Part shown: piece by piece, positions 11,003 through 22,744 of the stretch
Layout: each line of letters begins with the position of its first letter
Position numbering within the stretch: the stretch's first letter is position 1
Source of the DNA: Saccharomycopsis fibuligera x Saccharomycopsis cf. fibuligera
Lineage: Eukaryota > Ascomycota > Saccharomycetes > Ascoideales > Saccharomycopsidaceae
Reading direction: 5' to 3'
Assembly (NCBI GenBank): GCA_001936135.1
Contig: CP012816.1
Span: 1,987,501 to 2,051,500 of the forward strand
DNA: 64,000 bases
Notes under the pieces: generated by a model
Seen by the model: the letters and a program-made list of their open reading frames with translations, nothing else
Told to the model about the DNA's origin: nothing
Database searches by the model: none
Made by a program: the position numbers and the translations under genes

Positions 11003-12529
11003 ATGACCACTTTCCTCACAGAAGACTGTACTCTTTATCTCCAGAAACAATTGCCCTTACCAGGCAGCAACAACAACAACCCGCATATCACTCAGTCAAA
11101 CAGCAAATACAAGGTCATCCTCAAGCTTTCGCAAGCAGAAATCCAGACAATTAGATCGTCATGGTCGCAAATGCTGTCAGACACCATTCAAAACTCTTCC
11201 GATGAAGAAGAAGATGACGATGACAGCGAGAATGGAGCAGAAAGAGCAAACAGTGCTTTCTTTAGCGCCATTCCAGGAAACCAAAGAGGCTCGCTCAGTT
11301 CTCTTTTCTGCCACCAATTTTACACAAACTTGCTTGGCTTGGACCCAACTCTCGAATCCTTTTTCCCATCCATCAAACACCAGGCTGCTTCTTTTGCTGG
11401 TGTTTTGCAAATGGCCATTCTTCATTTGGAAGACTTGAGCGCTCTTGACGACTTTCTTGACAGCTTAGGCAAAAGACACTCAAGGGTGCTAGGCATTGAA
11501 GCCCCACAATTCGATTTGATGGGCGCTGCTTTGATTAAAACTTTTGCTGACAGATTTGGCCGCAAATTCACCCCACTGATTGAAGACGTGTGGGTCAAAC
11601 TTTACTCCTACTTGGCAAACACTATTTTGGAAAACGGTACTGAAGACGTCCTCAATGTAGATGCTGACCCTTTTTTTGAATTCCAGACATTGCCAACTCT
11701 ACCGGTATCTAGCACCAGCGCTTCGATTGCCAGTAGCAGTAGTGTGTCTTCTGAATTGGACTCTGCTTCCATTGCCTCTTCCAAAACGTCAGCAAATGAA
11801 CACAATGACATGCCAGAAGTAATACACAATGGCAAAAATATTGGTAGCCAAGACATTTACAGCGATTCTGTCTCTATGAACAACACAACAGAAACTTCTT
11901 CGGTGCAAAGTGCCGGCAACCTTGTGAATAATTTGCTTAGCAGATCTAGCCGTAATGCCAGCAGATTCACATCCAGAAAACCTAGCAACAAAAACCTCAA
12001 AAACAACAACATCAATGTTGGTCTCGCAAACTCAGTCAGCTATAATAGCAGCTTGGGCAGCCCCACCAGTGCCAGCAACAATAACAACTCCACCATGTCC
12101 CCATCTTCGCTAGTTTTTGCTGACTTGGTTGTGCCGGGCGTTACCACTTCCCATAACCCTTCCAGCTATTCCGGCATTTCTTCACCACCTAGTTCTGCCA
12201 CCAGCGGCAAATCTTCTGCCTCTACTGCTAGAACTGCTTCGTCATTATCAGCCTTTCAACAAGCTCAACTTCAGACGCAGTCCAAAACGTCCAACAAGGC
12301 CAGTACTACTGGCACCGCCGCTGCTAGTGTGGCCGATTCTGCTAGGGCAAGCAGTACTCTTAAGAGACTGAAAAATGCTCAAAATGCTGCACAAACAGCA
12401 TCTGTTGCATCGGCCGCTATTACTGGTTCTAATAAGGACGAACAGCCTAGATCGAAATTCGCAAATTTCAAAAATGTAATGAAATTTGATAAGGGCAATA
12501 TGGGTAAACGCATCTCTACTATCTATTGA
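11003..12529 (+). CDS. Fungal globin-like protein, YNL234W type
   Basis: 508 residues from the ATG at 11003; the open frame extends upstream but has no ATG there. Residues about 40-215 look like a globin: LSQAEIQTIRSSW as helix A, then an insert, FFPSIKHQAASFAGVL, and DSLGKRHSRVLGI with the likely haem-binding proximal His. The end of the globin part reads VWVKLYSYLANTIL, close in feel to the S. cerevisiae YNL234W globin. The remaining about 290 residues are low-complexity Ser/Asn/Ala-rich and end in a basic KRISTIY tail. Role is unproven; family members are haem proteins tied to stress or signalling. The neighbour CSL4 matches the S. cerevisiae neighbourhood, which supports the assignment. 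Two CTG codons occur in the globin part, so two residues may be Ser. Confidence 0.8.
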   Translation: MTTFLTEDCTLYLQKQLPLPGSNNNNPHITQSNSKYKVILKLSQAEIQTIRSSWSQMLSDTIQNSSDEEEDDDDSENGAERANSAFFSAIPGNQRGSLSSLFCHQFYTNLLGLDPTLESFFPSIKHQAASFAGVLQMAILHLEDLSALDDFLDSLGKRHSRVLGIEAPQFDLMGAALIKTFADRFGRKFTPLIEDVWVKLYSYLANTILENGTEDVLNVDADPFFEFQTLPTLPVSSTSASIASSSSVSSELDSASIASSKTSANEHNDMPEVIHNGKNIGSQDIYSDSVSMNNTTETSSVQSAGNLVNNLLSRSSRNASRFTSRKPSNKNLKNNNINVGLANSVSYNSSLGSPTSASNNNNSTMSPSSLVFADLVVPGVTTSHNPSSYSGISSPPSSATSGKSSASTARTASSLSAFQQAQLQTQSKTSNKASTTGTAAASVADSARASSTLKRLKNAQNAAQTASVASAAITGSNKDEQPRSKFANFKNVMKFDKGNMGKRISTIY

Positions 12530-13252
12530 ATTTTGTGTGGGTTTGATGTTTTGCTTTTATTTTCCTTTGATTTATGATGTGAGGATTCTTATTACCATCA
12601 ATTTTGCATATTCTTGTTGGCACTTTCTGTTTCTGGTTTATTTTGTCCCTTTTTTTCTTCGATTCTGAAAAAGTTTGCTATTTGTTTTTTCTTTGACAAG
12701 TTCTTTCATTCATGTTCTTTCATCACGGTTTTTTTTCTAAGCTCATCATCATGGTTCAAACCTCAGCCACTGTACTATCAGATTTTTCCGGTTTTCATTT
12801 TTTTTTTCTTTTCAACATTGTTCAGTATTTATTGCTTCACTTCTCGTTTATTCGTTTACTGCTTTTCATGTTACTTTGTTTGTATTTCTACGTTTTTCAA
12901 TGGTTATGTTTCTGCTTGCGTTGTGCTATTCATCAAATTTTGTTTAACTATTCGATTCAAATGCTCAATTATATGTTCTGTTTTTGACATTATGTTTGGT
13001 CATCTTCATTGAACTAAGTTGTTTCTGATTCTTACTGTAGCCCACTGAATTTCTTTGTGCACGCTGTAGGTAAAAAATAATAACTAAAGGGGGTTTAAAA
13101 AAATGCAGCTCCTATATTGAGCAAAAAATATGGGTATTTGCCTCATTTAAACTGAAAAAGTGTAATAGTTATAGCTACATTTCTGTTTTTGAAAAAAAAA
13201 AATGCATTTCTGTAATTATTGCGATTATATTATACTATTTAAACAATATAAT
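12530..13252. other. Convergent intergenic region
   Basis: T-rich 3' flank between the globin-like gene and CSL4, which face each other. Short open frames here reflect the T-rich composition. No trace of BNI4, which lies at this position in S. cerevisiae, was found. Confidence 0.6.
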
Positions 13253-14452
13253 TCAAAATGGCTTAGCAACTTTTCTGCTTTCCATGGTACCCGTCTTACT
13301 AGATGCCATACTTTCATAATCCACCGCGTACAACAACTCACCAATGCCATTATGCGCTCTGGCGAATACCACCCCCAATTCATTTTTCGCCGTAGACAAA
13401 TAGTAGTTGTTTCCATTTCCAATAGAAATTACTTCGGCTCTAACAATATCTCCCGGTTTGAAAGATTCAACCACCTTCACTTTATCCTTTTCAGTGGCTC
13501 TGATATCAGTGCTTCTGATTATCCCTTTGAAATTTTCGCCAACGTCAGCACCATGGGCATTAAGGAATGGATTGGAAGTGGCACCCATTACTTGGGTGAG
13601 TAGCAATGCACCAGCATTGTCGTTACCAAAACCACCAGAACCACCGCCACTAGAAGCACCACCAGCAACAGCACCAGACACGAGACCAACACCGTTCAAA
13701 TTAGCATGGTTCGAAGGGCCTCCAGCAGCACCAACACCACTATCTTTGAGCACTGGAACTGGCGATGCGTTATTATTATTACTATTAGACGATGGTTCAA
13801 CGGTCAAGATCTCTACTTGAGCATGTCTTGAAGTAAGCTTGATGACCCGCGCAAGCACCACGTCGGATTCAACTGGCAAGGTGCTGTTCAATTTGGCAAT
13901 TTGGCCTTCGTATATTATACTTTGCTGAGACTGTGATGGCGGTTGAGGAGCGGTATTGTTATTAGCAACAACGGCTTGTTTCTTTTTGTAGACTACTGGA
14001 GAGTACTGAAATTGATCCAAGTTGGTGTTCTTGTCAAGCACTGAGATGATGTATTCTTTAATTTTCAATTTTGAAGCTTGTTGTTTTTGCTGACTATTTT
14101 TTTGATCATTGCTCTGATTATCTTCTGTTGTCATGTTTACGTCATTATCTGGCGCCGTCTCTTCGATAACTTCTTGAATTACTGTGCGTCCAAGCACCGT
14201 GGCTATTATCGCATTCACTCGCTTTCCTTCATCATTACTGTCATTTTCATCAGTACTGCCAATCTTGAAGGATTCAAGCTTGGTACCTTGACCAGGTATA
14301 TACTTCTGCACTATTTTTTGTGGCTGCTGCGACTGCGGCTGCTGAATTTGATTTTCGTTATTACTATCTAATGATGATGATGATGATGAAAATGAAAGTT
14401 CAGGAACTATTGGCTGACCAGGAACCACTACCTTGGGTATTTGCGTCGTCAT
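13253..14452 (-). CDS. CSL4: Exosome cap subunit Csl4
   Basis: 399 residues. The N-terminal part has the Csl4 signature KYIPGQGTKLESF, and the C-terminal half holds the S1-like RNA-binding fold with FKGIIRSTDIRATEKDKV, ESFKPGDIVRAEV and NNYYLSTAKNELGVVFARA. The end RKVAKPF resembles the S. cerevisiae RKCAKPF. Csl4 is one of three cap proteins of the nuclear and cytoplasmic RNA exosome and helps guide substrate RNA. The protein is about 100 residues longer than the S. cerevisiae protein (292) because of Gln/Asn/Ser-rich and Gly-rich insertions, notably a Gly/Ala loop near residues 235-290. The ATG at 14452 is the natural start. Confidence 0.95.
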   Translation of the reverse strand: MTTQIPKVVVPGQPIVPELSFSSSSSSLDSNNENQIQQPQSQQPQKIVQKYIPGQGTKLESFKIGSTDENDSNDEGKRVNAIIATVLGRTVIQEVIEETAPDNDVNMTTEDNQSNDQKNSQQKQQASKLKIKEYIISVLDKNTNLDQFQYSPVVYKKKQAVVANNNTAPQPPSQSQQSIIYEGQIAKLNSTLPVESDVVLARVIKLTSRHAQVEILTVEPSSNSNNNNASPVPVLKDSGVGAAGGPSNHANLNGVGLVSGAVAGGASSGGGSGGFGNDNAGALLLTQVMGATSNPFLNAHGADVGENFKGIIRSTDIRATEKDKVKVVESFKPGDIVRAEVISIGNGNNYYLSTAKNELGVVFARAHNGIGELLYAVDYESMASSKTGTMESRKVAKPF

Positions 14453-14668
14453 TATGCGATTGACTGCTTGGAATATGTAATTTTTTGGACAGATAAATGG
14501 GTAACTGAGTATCTGTTTAGTAGTCTACCTCAGCTGAAAGTTGTTGAAAGACCAAGATGAGCTTATACCAACTCTACCGACTACACGAAAAGAATTTTTG
14601 TGCTTAAAATTTTGATTATTTTTCCTTCTCTCTCTGTCCTGCTGCAGACAATTTTTCTTCTAAGCGTT

Positions 14669-14680
14669 AGTCACGTGACT
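14669..14680. promoter_or_regulatory. CACGTG E-box (Cbf1-type)
   Basis: 12-bp palindrome AGTCACGTGACT, containing the RTCACGTG core bound by Cbf1-type bHLH proteins. It lies 217 bp upstream of CSL4 and about 640 bp upstream of the small gene at 15321. Confidence 0.5.
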
Positions 14681-15180
14681 TTACAGCTAGATCTGTTCGT
14701 TTTGCATGAAAACTCAGCCTTGCGATGTTTATATCGACATCAAATGAGATTCTGTTCATAAGCTTTGTGTATGTATTGATACGATAAGCACCCAAATGCT
14801 ATGCGGGATATCTGCCATTTGAGTGAAAATTTTAAGCACCTCGTGCTACTTGCACTAATCCCGCTTATTAGCTTGCATGTTTGTGATTCCATTGGTCAGA
14901 GAAGTACGCCAGTGTATCTTTGCAGCAAACAACACAAACTGAGAGAAGCACAATTCGCTCATTCTGTCGTTCTTGCAACATATTCGAAATGCTTCAATGG
15001 CCCTCGTCCTCATCAAAAATTCTGGCGCTGCACAACAGTCTCTTTTTCAATATTGTGGAGACTTGCTGCATGTTAGAGAAACAGGTAGAAAAACTGCACC
15101 ACACCAAACAGACCGGGTACCCATCCACACCCCAATTCTGACCCCCAGAATGCACAATCAAGCTTCCTCGAGAGCTTTAG

Positions 15181-15182
<2 letters not shown>

Positions 15183-15213
<31 letters not shown>
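15183..15213. repeat. A31 homopolymer
   Basis: 31 uninterrupted A, about 107 nt upstream of the small ORF start; could be a nucleosome-excluding promoter element. Confidence 0.95.
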
Positions 15214-15215
<2 letters not shown>

Positions 15216-15320
15216 GACTAAAACCTAACGAGGACATAAAATACTTTCCAGTACTGATTGGGATATTATCGCTGCTCGATCTGCTTTTGGAACCCAAATC
15301 ATCAATAAGCAAAATCAAAT

Positions 15321-15566
15321 ATGTCAACCAACGCTGCCCCGTACCCGTCAAAAGACGCCAATGGCAACCCACCAACCATTTCTTTAACTCAGTACGACGA
15401 AGCACCATGGGCCAGCCGTACTTGCGTTGATGACCGCAATGGCAAATACGTCGCTGTTGATATGGAAAAAAATGACATAGTGGTTGCAGAGTTTGAGAGT
15501 CAGGCTAATGTGGTGCTTGATAAAATTTTCAAAAGCGCAAAGCAGAATTTCTATGAAAATAAATAA
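15321..15566 (+). CDS. Small conserved-looking protein, 81 aa, unknown
   Basis: 81 residues from ATG 15321. I do not recognise it. It is hydrophilic, with no signal peptide or membrane segment; the centre reads YDEAPWASRTCVDDRNGKYV and the C-terminal half is a likely amphipathic helix (VVLDKIFKSAKQNFYENK). Coding is supported by balanced composition, a clear ATG, an A-rich leader with a long A run upstream and a tight stop. It lies inside the CSL4-ELA1 syntenic block, between genes that are near neighbours in S. cerevisiae. Confidence 0.6.
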   Translation: MSTNAAPYPSKDANGNPPTISLTQYDEAPWASRTCVDDRNGKYVAVDMEKNDIVVAEFESQANVVLDKIFKSAKQNFYENK

Positions 15567-15871
15567 ATAAGTAAATAAGTAATGCTTTTAAATGCAGGGT
15601 GAATTTTTGATGCGTTTCATGTTGTGAGCTCTGTTAGGCATTCTTAAAGCCGCTAGAGCTGGTGAAAGTTTGGCATTTGGTCTTTCAAGGACAAAAGTGT
15701 ACGCAGAGGGCGCCAATTAGGAAAGAGTCTCTTCAGGTACGTGGAGGAGGCTCGCTGTATTACAGTGAGAGAAGACACAGACGGAAATGATTTGAGGAGC
15801 AATTCAACGTGAATTGATGTCGCACATTGCTTCTGCCTAAAGAACTCGGCAGTATTGTATAGCCATTAAGC

Positions 15872-15911
<40 letters not shown>

Positions 15912-16343
15912 TTGAGAGAATCAGGCTGACGTAACTAACAATTCTTTAGTACTATAAGACCAAAGGAGATTTCAACGACCATAGTCAATCTCATTTGATT
16001 TTGCTAAAGGTTGTAATTTATAGTATGATTGCGCAAGGAGAGCAAGATAATGATGACTTTTTATCTCTTATGTTTTACCATCTTTTTTTTGCTCTTAAGC
16101 TGACTTGTAGTAACGCATGGTACTACTGTTTTGCAACAATTTTGCATGAAACACGCGCAAGGTGCCGAAACTGTATGCCTTACATGTTCTATTTGTAATC
16201 AATCATGTATGCATGCGTCAATGGTCATTAAATCATTATAGATAAAATAAAATATTAAAAAGGTGTACAGTTAAAAAGGTAGATAAGATGCAAAAATAAA
16301 AAACACTCATGAGGGACAACAGAAATAAAAATCTAATATTTTC
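15567..16343. other. Intergenic, small ORF to ELA1
   Basis: Convergent 3' flanks. Holds a 37-nt T run (15873-15909). No gene seen. Confidence 0.6.
15873..15909. repeat. T37 homopolymer
   Basis: Uninterrupted 37-nt T run in the convergent intergenic region. Confidence 0.95.
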
Positions 16344-18167
16344 TTAGTATTTTTTGGTATTTAAAAACAATGAGCTAGTCAATAGCTTTCCTCCTCTGTT
16401 TCGCTGTTCATTGTTGCTTGCAGTACTACCACCGTCATTTCCACTGTTGCCACTTCTCACATTACTCTCCACAGTGCGTGTATTTCTTCTTCCTGCTGAC
16501 ACTGATCTAGTACTACCGCTAGTGCTGACGGTACCACTAATGCTGCTACTGGTACTATAATGTCCAGCATTATTCCCAGTATTAGCACTCGCTGGTCTTG
16601 ACGTTGATGCTGGTCGTGACGGCGGCATTGGCGGCAGCCGGCTATGCGCAGAAATTGGCCGGTGACTTGCTAATGGAGATTGTGATAAGCTGCTTGTGGA
16701 GCCAATAACATTTGTGTTCATATTCGCTCTTTGGGAAGCAGCATTGCGGAACGGTGTGGGCTGGAACAACTTGCTAGTAGCACCACTTTGCCGTGGCTTT
16801 GTCGACGAAGATAACAAAGATGGTCTTGAGTTCACAAGGCTATTTGAGCCTGAGCCTGAGCCTGAGCCAGCAATGGCTTCGGGCAGCGTTGAAGCAGGCC
16901 TGTGCAGCTTTGGCTTTGACCTTGGCATGAAAATGCTCGGCTTGGGTCTTGCAGAAGGACTCTGTCTTGAATGTGTCTTGGTCAAAGGCGATGGCGCGTG
17001 TGGTCGGCTATTCGAACTGGAATCAGTGTCAGAATTACCTCTAGGTCCACTGACGCCGCTAACAACGTCTATACTTCTAGAAGAAGTGCTGCGGGAGGCG
17101 GTTCTGACACCATTACTGGTACCAGTACTTGTAACAGAGCCAAAACCAGAACGAGAAGAACCTCTCAAAACAGGGACACTCGTAGTAGACTCGCTTTTGC
17201 TCAAACAGGCGGGCCTACAGCCACTTACACTTCCACTAGCATTATTGTTGCTTGTGCTACCACCGGCAGCTTTTGGTCTAGCAACCACAGACGAAGCTGA
17301 GAGGAAAAGCGGTGACTTGGCAAGTTGTGGCCTAGCACCGTTCAGTGATCCATTTCGAGTCCTAAACATATTGCTCCTGGAGCTCAAGTCTCGTTTCACT
17401 TTCTTCATTATTGGCGAAGAAGCGCTGATATCATCTTTGAAAAACGTCTTTTTCCGCTTTTTGTTAGCCACCATGTTGATCATCTTGATGGAAGTTTCCT
17501 TGTCCAACGCCACTGCAGATTTGGAATGTTTTTGCAGCTCAAGCATCCTGTAGTTTTTCTTTAAATTATCCAAAGCCTTGGACCGTCTTTTTTCCTGCTC
17601 AAAGCTCAATTTTTCAAAAACGCGCCTATAAAAACTCGGATCTTTTTTACTCTCGCCATTGATCTCAGCACTCTTCTCGTCGCCGCAACCACCGTCACCA
17701 TCGTTAGTGCCCTTTTTCAGAAGTGCGAATTTTGGAAAATCCCGCTGGATGAAAGCATACCAGAGTTTTCCCGAGTCCAACTCCAAATGCGGAGACCGTA
17801 TTTCGAGGTGCCGGAGATGCTTTGGCGAGACTTTGGCGAGAACCGGCTCAAGAACATGGAACCCGGTATACGGCCCGACGTCATCAATGTAGCGGCAGTG
17901 CTCAATTAACTTCAGGGTGCAAAGCAGCACCAAAGATCGTACTTTTGTTCTCTTCAAATTGCATATGCTGCCCCGGCTTTCGTTGGCGCTAGTGGTCTTC
18001 GTTTCGCTGTTAGCGCCCTTTGAAGTTGGCAGCGACGAAGCTGTGCTGGCGTTTGCCGGTGTCGACTGTAGCGCCAATGCTATGGCATTACTGCCCCCAT
18101 CGCCGGCAAGAGCTGAGGCGGGCGAGGATGGGTGCTGGGCCTGCGCAGGTTGTAGTTGGTGAGCCAT
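16344..18167 (-). CDS. ELA1: Elongin A homologue
   Basis: 607 residues. After a low-complexity Ala/Ser/Thr-rich start, residues about 75-180 form the elongin A domain: VRSLV-x-LCT, then YIDDVGPYTGFHVLEPVL, SPKHLRHLEIRSPHL and LWYAFIQRDFPK. Elongin A pairs with elongin C (Elc1) and serves a ubiquitin ligase that removes stalled RNA polymerase II in yeast. The remaining about 420 residues are a Ser/Arg/Pro-rich tail with polar repeats, making it longer than S. cerevisiae Ela1 (379). Two CTG codons in the domain (after SLV and after LCT) lie where the family has polar residues. The next gene is PDR16 in the same orientation, as in S. cerevisiae (YNL230C-YNL231C). Confidence 0.9.
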   Translation of the reverse strand: MAHQLQPAQAQHPSSPASALAGDGGSNAIALALQSTPANASTASSLPTSKGANSETKTTSANESRGSICNLKRTKVRSLVLLCTLKLIEHCRYIDDVGPYTGFHVLEPVLAKVSPKHLRHLEIRSPHLELDSGKLWYAFIQRDFPKFALLKKGTNDGDGGCGDEKSAEINGESKKDPSFYRRVFEKLSFEQEKRRSKALDNLKKNYRMLELQKHSKSAVALDKETSIKMINMVANKKRKKTFFKDDISASSPIMKKVKRDLSSRSNMFRTRNGSLNGARPQLAKSPLFLSASSVVARPKAAGGSTSNNNASGSVSGCRPACLSKSESTTSVPVLRGSSRSGFGSVTSTGTSNGVRTASRSTSSRSIDVVSGVSGPRGNSDTDSSSNSRPHAPSPLTKTHSRQSPSARPKPSIFMPRSKPKLHRPASTLPEAIAGSGSGSGSNSLVNSRPSLLSSSTKPRQSGATSKLFQPTPFRNAASQRANMNTNVIGSTSSLSQSPLASHRPISAHSRLPPMPPSRPASTSRPASANTGNNAGHYSTSSSISGTVSTSGSTRSVSAGRRNTRTVESNVRSGNSGNDGGSTASNNEQRNRGGKLLTSSLFLNTKKY

Positions 18168-18905
18168 GGCGCAGCAAGAGTCATTTGTATTCTATGATGG
18201 AAAAAAGAGTATAGGGAAAAGCTGTGGGTTAGCTACTGTCTGCGTTTTATTTTGCGAGCTGTACTGGTTGGCGAGTGACTTGTGCTTGCCGGGGCCTGTG
18301 TTCTGGGTCTGGTTGGGATCTGTCTCTCTTGTTGTGCGAATGTTGGCATCCAGAAAACAAGATTTTTTGCTTTTGTCTTTTTCTTCTGTGCTCTGAAGGG
18401 GCTTCCGTCTCTACGCTCAACCGCTGCCGTCAGAGCTCGTTTGCTGACACTGCTGTTTAGGGGGTGCCAGCGCATGTGACGAATGTGACGGCGGGTGTGT
18501 ACGCAGCGAACACAGTGTTGTTGTACACCAAGTGTTGAGACGAATGATGGTGACAGGTACGCTCTCTTCTACCAGCTACAGGGCATCGTATCAGACGCTG
18601 TGTAGCAGCGTGTAGCTGTTCTGTAAGGCGAAACGTTGCTCGCGCTGCTTGCGCTGCTCGCGCTGACTCTGTGTTCGTGGTAAATTACAATGCATTGAGT
18701 TATATACAGTACAACAAAAGTGGAGCGAGACTGAGGAGAATAGAGAAAAAGTAAGCAGAGAAATATTAGAAGTCAGGTCAAATCAGATTACGAAAAAAGT
18801 AAAAAATAGGAATTAGAAGTCAGAAATCAGTCGATATCAAAAAACAAAAAAAAAAGAAAACGAACAAGAGAAACAGAAAGACAAGGCTAGCCGCGCCTCT
18901 GGCGA
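18168..18905. other. Intergenic, ELA1 to PDR16
   Basis: ELA1 promoter and PDR16 3' flank. A short repeat GCTGCTTGCGCTGCTCGCGCTG occurs near 18643-18670 (written here in pieces of one motif CTCGCGCTG). An A/G-rich stretch 18715-18890 precedes the PDR16 stop. No gene seen. Confidence 0.5.
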
Positions 18906-20945
<2,040 letters not shown>

Positions 20946-21872
20946 TCATTCGGCCCCTCTGATCAAGTACAATGTGTCGCCGTCCCTGATCTCCCTGTTC
21001 ACTCTGCCGTTGGCACTGACCGGCACGACCGCGTCGTCGTCGCTCACCTTGTCTGTCGCGCCGCCGGCGCTCGCGGGCAGCTCTTCTGGTCTGGCCAACC
21101 TGAACAACGCTAACCGAAGCTTTTTGTCGCTCACCCGGTTGTTGTCGTTCTTGATCCTGTACAACTGCGCCGCGCTATCCAACGCCCTCCCCACCGGCCA
21201 GCTGCGAGAAAAGTACGTTGGCTTTTTGAAGTTCTTGTCCAAGTGCTGCTTAGCTTTGAAGAATTCCCCAAAGTCAAAGTCTCCCTCTCCCTCGGCCGCA
21301 CTGTCGGGCACCACAATGACCCAGGCGTACACCCTTTCGGACTGCGGGATCTTCGGGTCCCCCCTGGCTGTCTGCCTCAACTTCGAGACCTCCACGATCC
21401 GCTGGCTCGGCGACGGCTTGAAGAGAGACTTCAACAGCAGCGCCGTGCTCCGCTTCTTGCTGAGGGATAGCCTTTGCTGCGTGACAAAGCTTCTCACCTT
21501 GTCCAAGGCAGCAGAACCGCCGAGGCGGCTCCCCTTGGTCGACTGGAGCAACCCGTTGAGCGACGAGGCGTTGCTGCCGTCCTGGCGGTCCTTCAACTGG
21601 TAGCTTTTCGGCTGGTTAATTTCGGCAAACAAAGATGCTGCGCTTGGCCCTGTCTTCTTGCTGCTTGCGCTTTTGCTCGCGCCCGCCAAAGTGCCGGCCA
21701 AAGCGCCGTTGTTCTCCGCTAACGCTCTCGAGCAGCGGTGAGCATCAGGAGTACGATGATCTGTGCAGAAAACGTCCCCACAGTCAGAACATGTGAAGGG
21801 CAAGAAGTCTAGCTGACGGCAGTAGTGGCAGTGCTTGCCTATATTCATGAGCCCTTGTTCTGATTCCGTCAT
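20946..21872 (-). CDS. CUZ1: AN1-type zinc finger protein Cuz1
   Basis: 308 residues. The N-terminus is an AN1 zinc finger: HCHYCRQLDFLPFTCSDC, then FCTDHRTPDAHRC. The C-terminal part (about residue 160 onward) has a ubiquitin-like fold signature with YLIRG near the end, as in S. cerevisiae Cuz1 (274 residues, YNL155W). Cuz1 binds Cdc48 and the proteasome and helps cells survive arsenite; this is family knowledge. The gene is GC-rich like PDR16. It has two adjacent CTG codons (+ 21435-21440) in the linker and another at + 21078-21080, none in the zinc finger. In S. cerevisiae its neighbour is YCK2, which lies 22 kb away here. Confidence 0.88.
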   Translation of the reverse strand: MTESEQGLMNIGKHCHYCRQLDFLPFTCSDCGDVFCTDHRTPDAHRCSRALAENNGALAGTLAGASKSASSKKTGPSAASLFAEINQPKSYQLKDRQDGSNASSLNGLLQSTKGSRLGGSAALDKVRSFVTQQRLSLSKKRSTALLLKSLFKPSPSQRIVEVSKLRQTARGDPKIPQSERVYAWVIVVPDSAAEGEGDFDFGEFFKAKQHLDKNFKKPTYFSRSWPVGRALDSAAQLYRIKNDNNRVSDKKLRLALFRLARPEELPASAGGATDKVSDDDAVVPVSANGRVNREIRDGDTLYLIRGAE

Positions 21873-22744
21873 TTTGCTGTGCTGCGTTGTTGTGTGGTGC
21901 GCGCTCTGTTTTGTGGCAGTATGGTATGTTGTGTTTTATCAGTTGCAACGTATTACGCTGTCTTCTGGTGGCGTATGTCTTGTCGAACCAGTGTCAAGGT
22001 AAACAGACTACCGCCTATGAATTGTGCAAAAGACCGCGCTTTATATATGTATGCACTGTGGAATGTCGCGCACAGGCAGATGACAAATCACTAAAAGAGA
22101 GAGAATAATAGTGATGATAATAGTCAAACTCAAAAAAAGAAAGTGGCAACCGTGCGCGGATGATGTATGTGGAATATGCTGGAAGACACTGACTTCCTTT
22201 GGTCTGGATATATCCTGTTCCAACGCTCTTCGGTGCTCTATTTACCTTCCACTGTCCTCCGTTTCTTTTTTTTTCCTCTACTTTGTTTTCTTTTGCCACT
22301 GCATGCGCCACCGCAGCCGCCATTTAATGCGCCACCGCAGCCGCCATTTAATGCGCCACCGCAGCCGCGCCTGGGACGCGCCTTAACATGCGGCTGACGG
22401 ACAATCTCCAGTATCGCCAAAAGCCCGTACCAGTTGATGCTGAATGTCTGAATAACAGCAACGACAAAGGGAAAAAAAAAGATTACAACGCATGGCTGGG
22501 CAAGCGAGCGGCCGAGCGCGACCGTGCGCTGCTTACGGGCAGAGAAGGTTGAATCCCACGGTTGGTGATTTCCACTGGATGAGAGCCTGTTGCGTAACCC
22601 GTGTGTCACTCACTGTACAACATGTACTATAATTACTAATAAAACTAAATAAACAAAAATAGATGGAAACAAAATAAAGAGTAAGCAAAAGCTGCCAAGC
22701 AGCAGTAAACCAGATATCTTTCTAATAGCTATCAACGACCACCC
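21873..22744. other. Intergenic, CUZ1 to EIF3L
   Basis: CUZ1 promoter and EIF3L 3' flank. Holds a 24-bp tandem repeat at 22303-22368. Open frames of 60-120 codons overlap one another and were not accepted. Confidence 0.55.
22303..22368. repeat. 24-bp tandem repeat, 2.75 copies
   Basis: Two identical 24-bp units and a third of 18 bp, starting ATGCGCCACCGCAGCCGC. Perfect identity suggests recent expansion. Confidence 0.9.

Larger units (their letters stand above)
14453..15320. other. Intergenic, CSL4 to small ORF
   Basis: Divergent promoter region. It contains the palindrome AGTCACGTGACT at 14669-14680 and a 31-nt A run at 15183-15213. Open frames of 70-90 codons at 14801-15221 overlap each other and look like chance. 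Confidence 0.6.

Noticed and set aside
16696-17553. 285-codon plus-strand open frame inside ELA1
   Set aside because: Antisense of the Ser-rich ELA1 tail; Leu/Glu-rich mirror composition.
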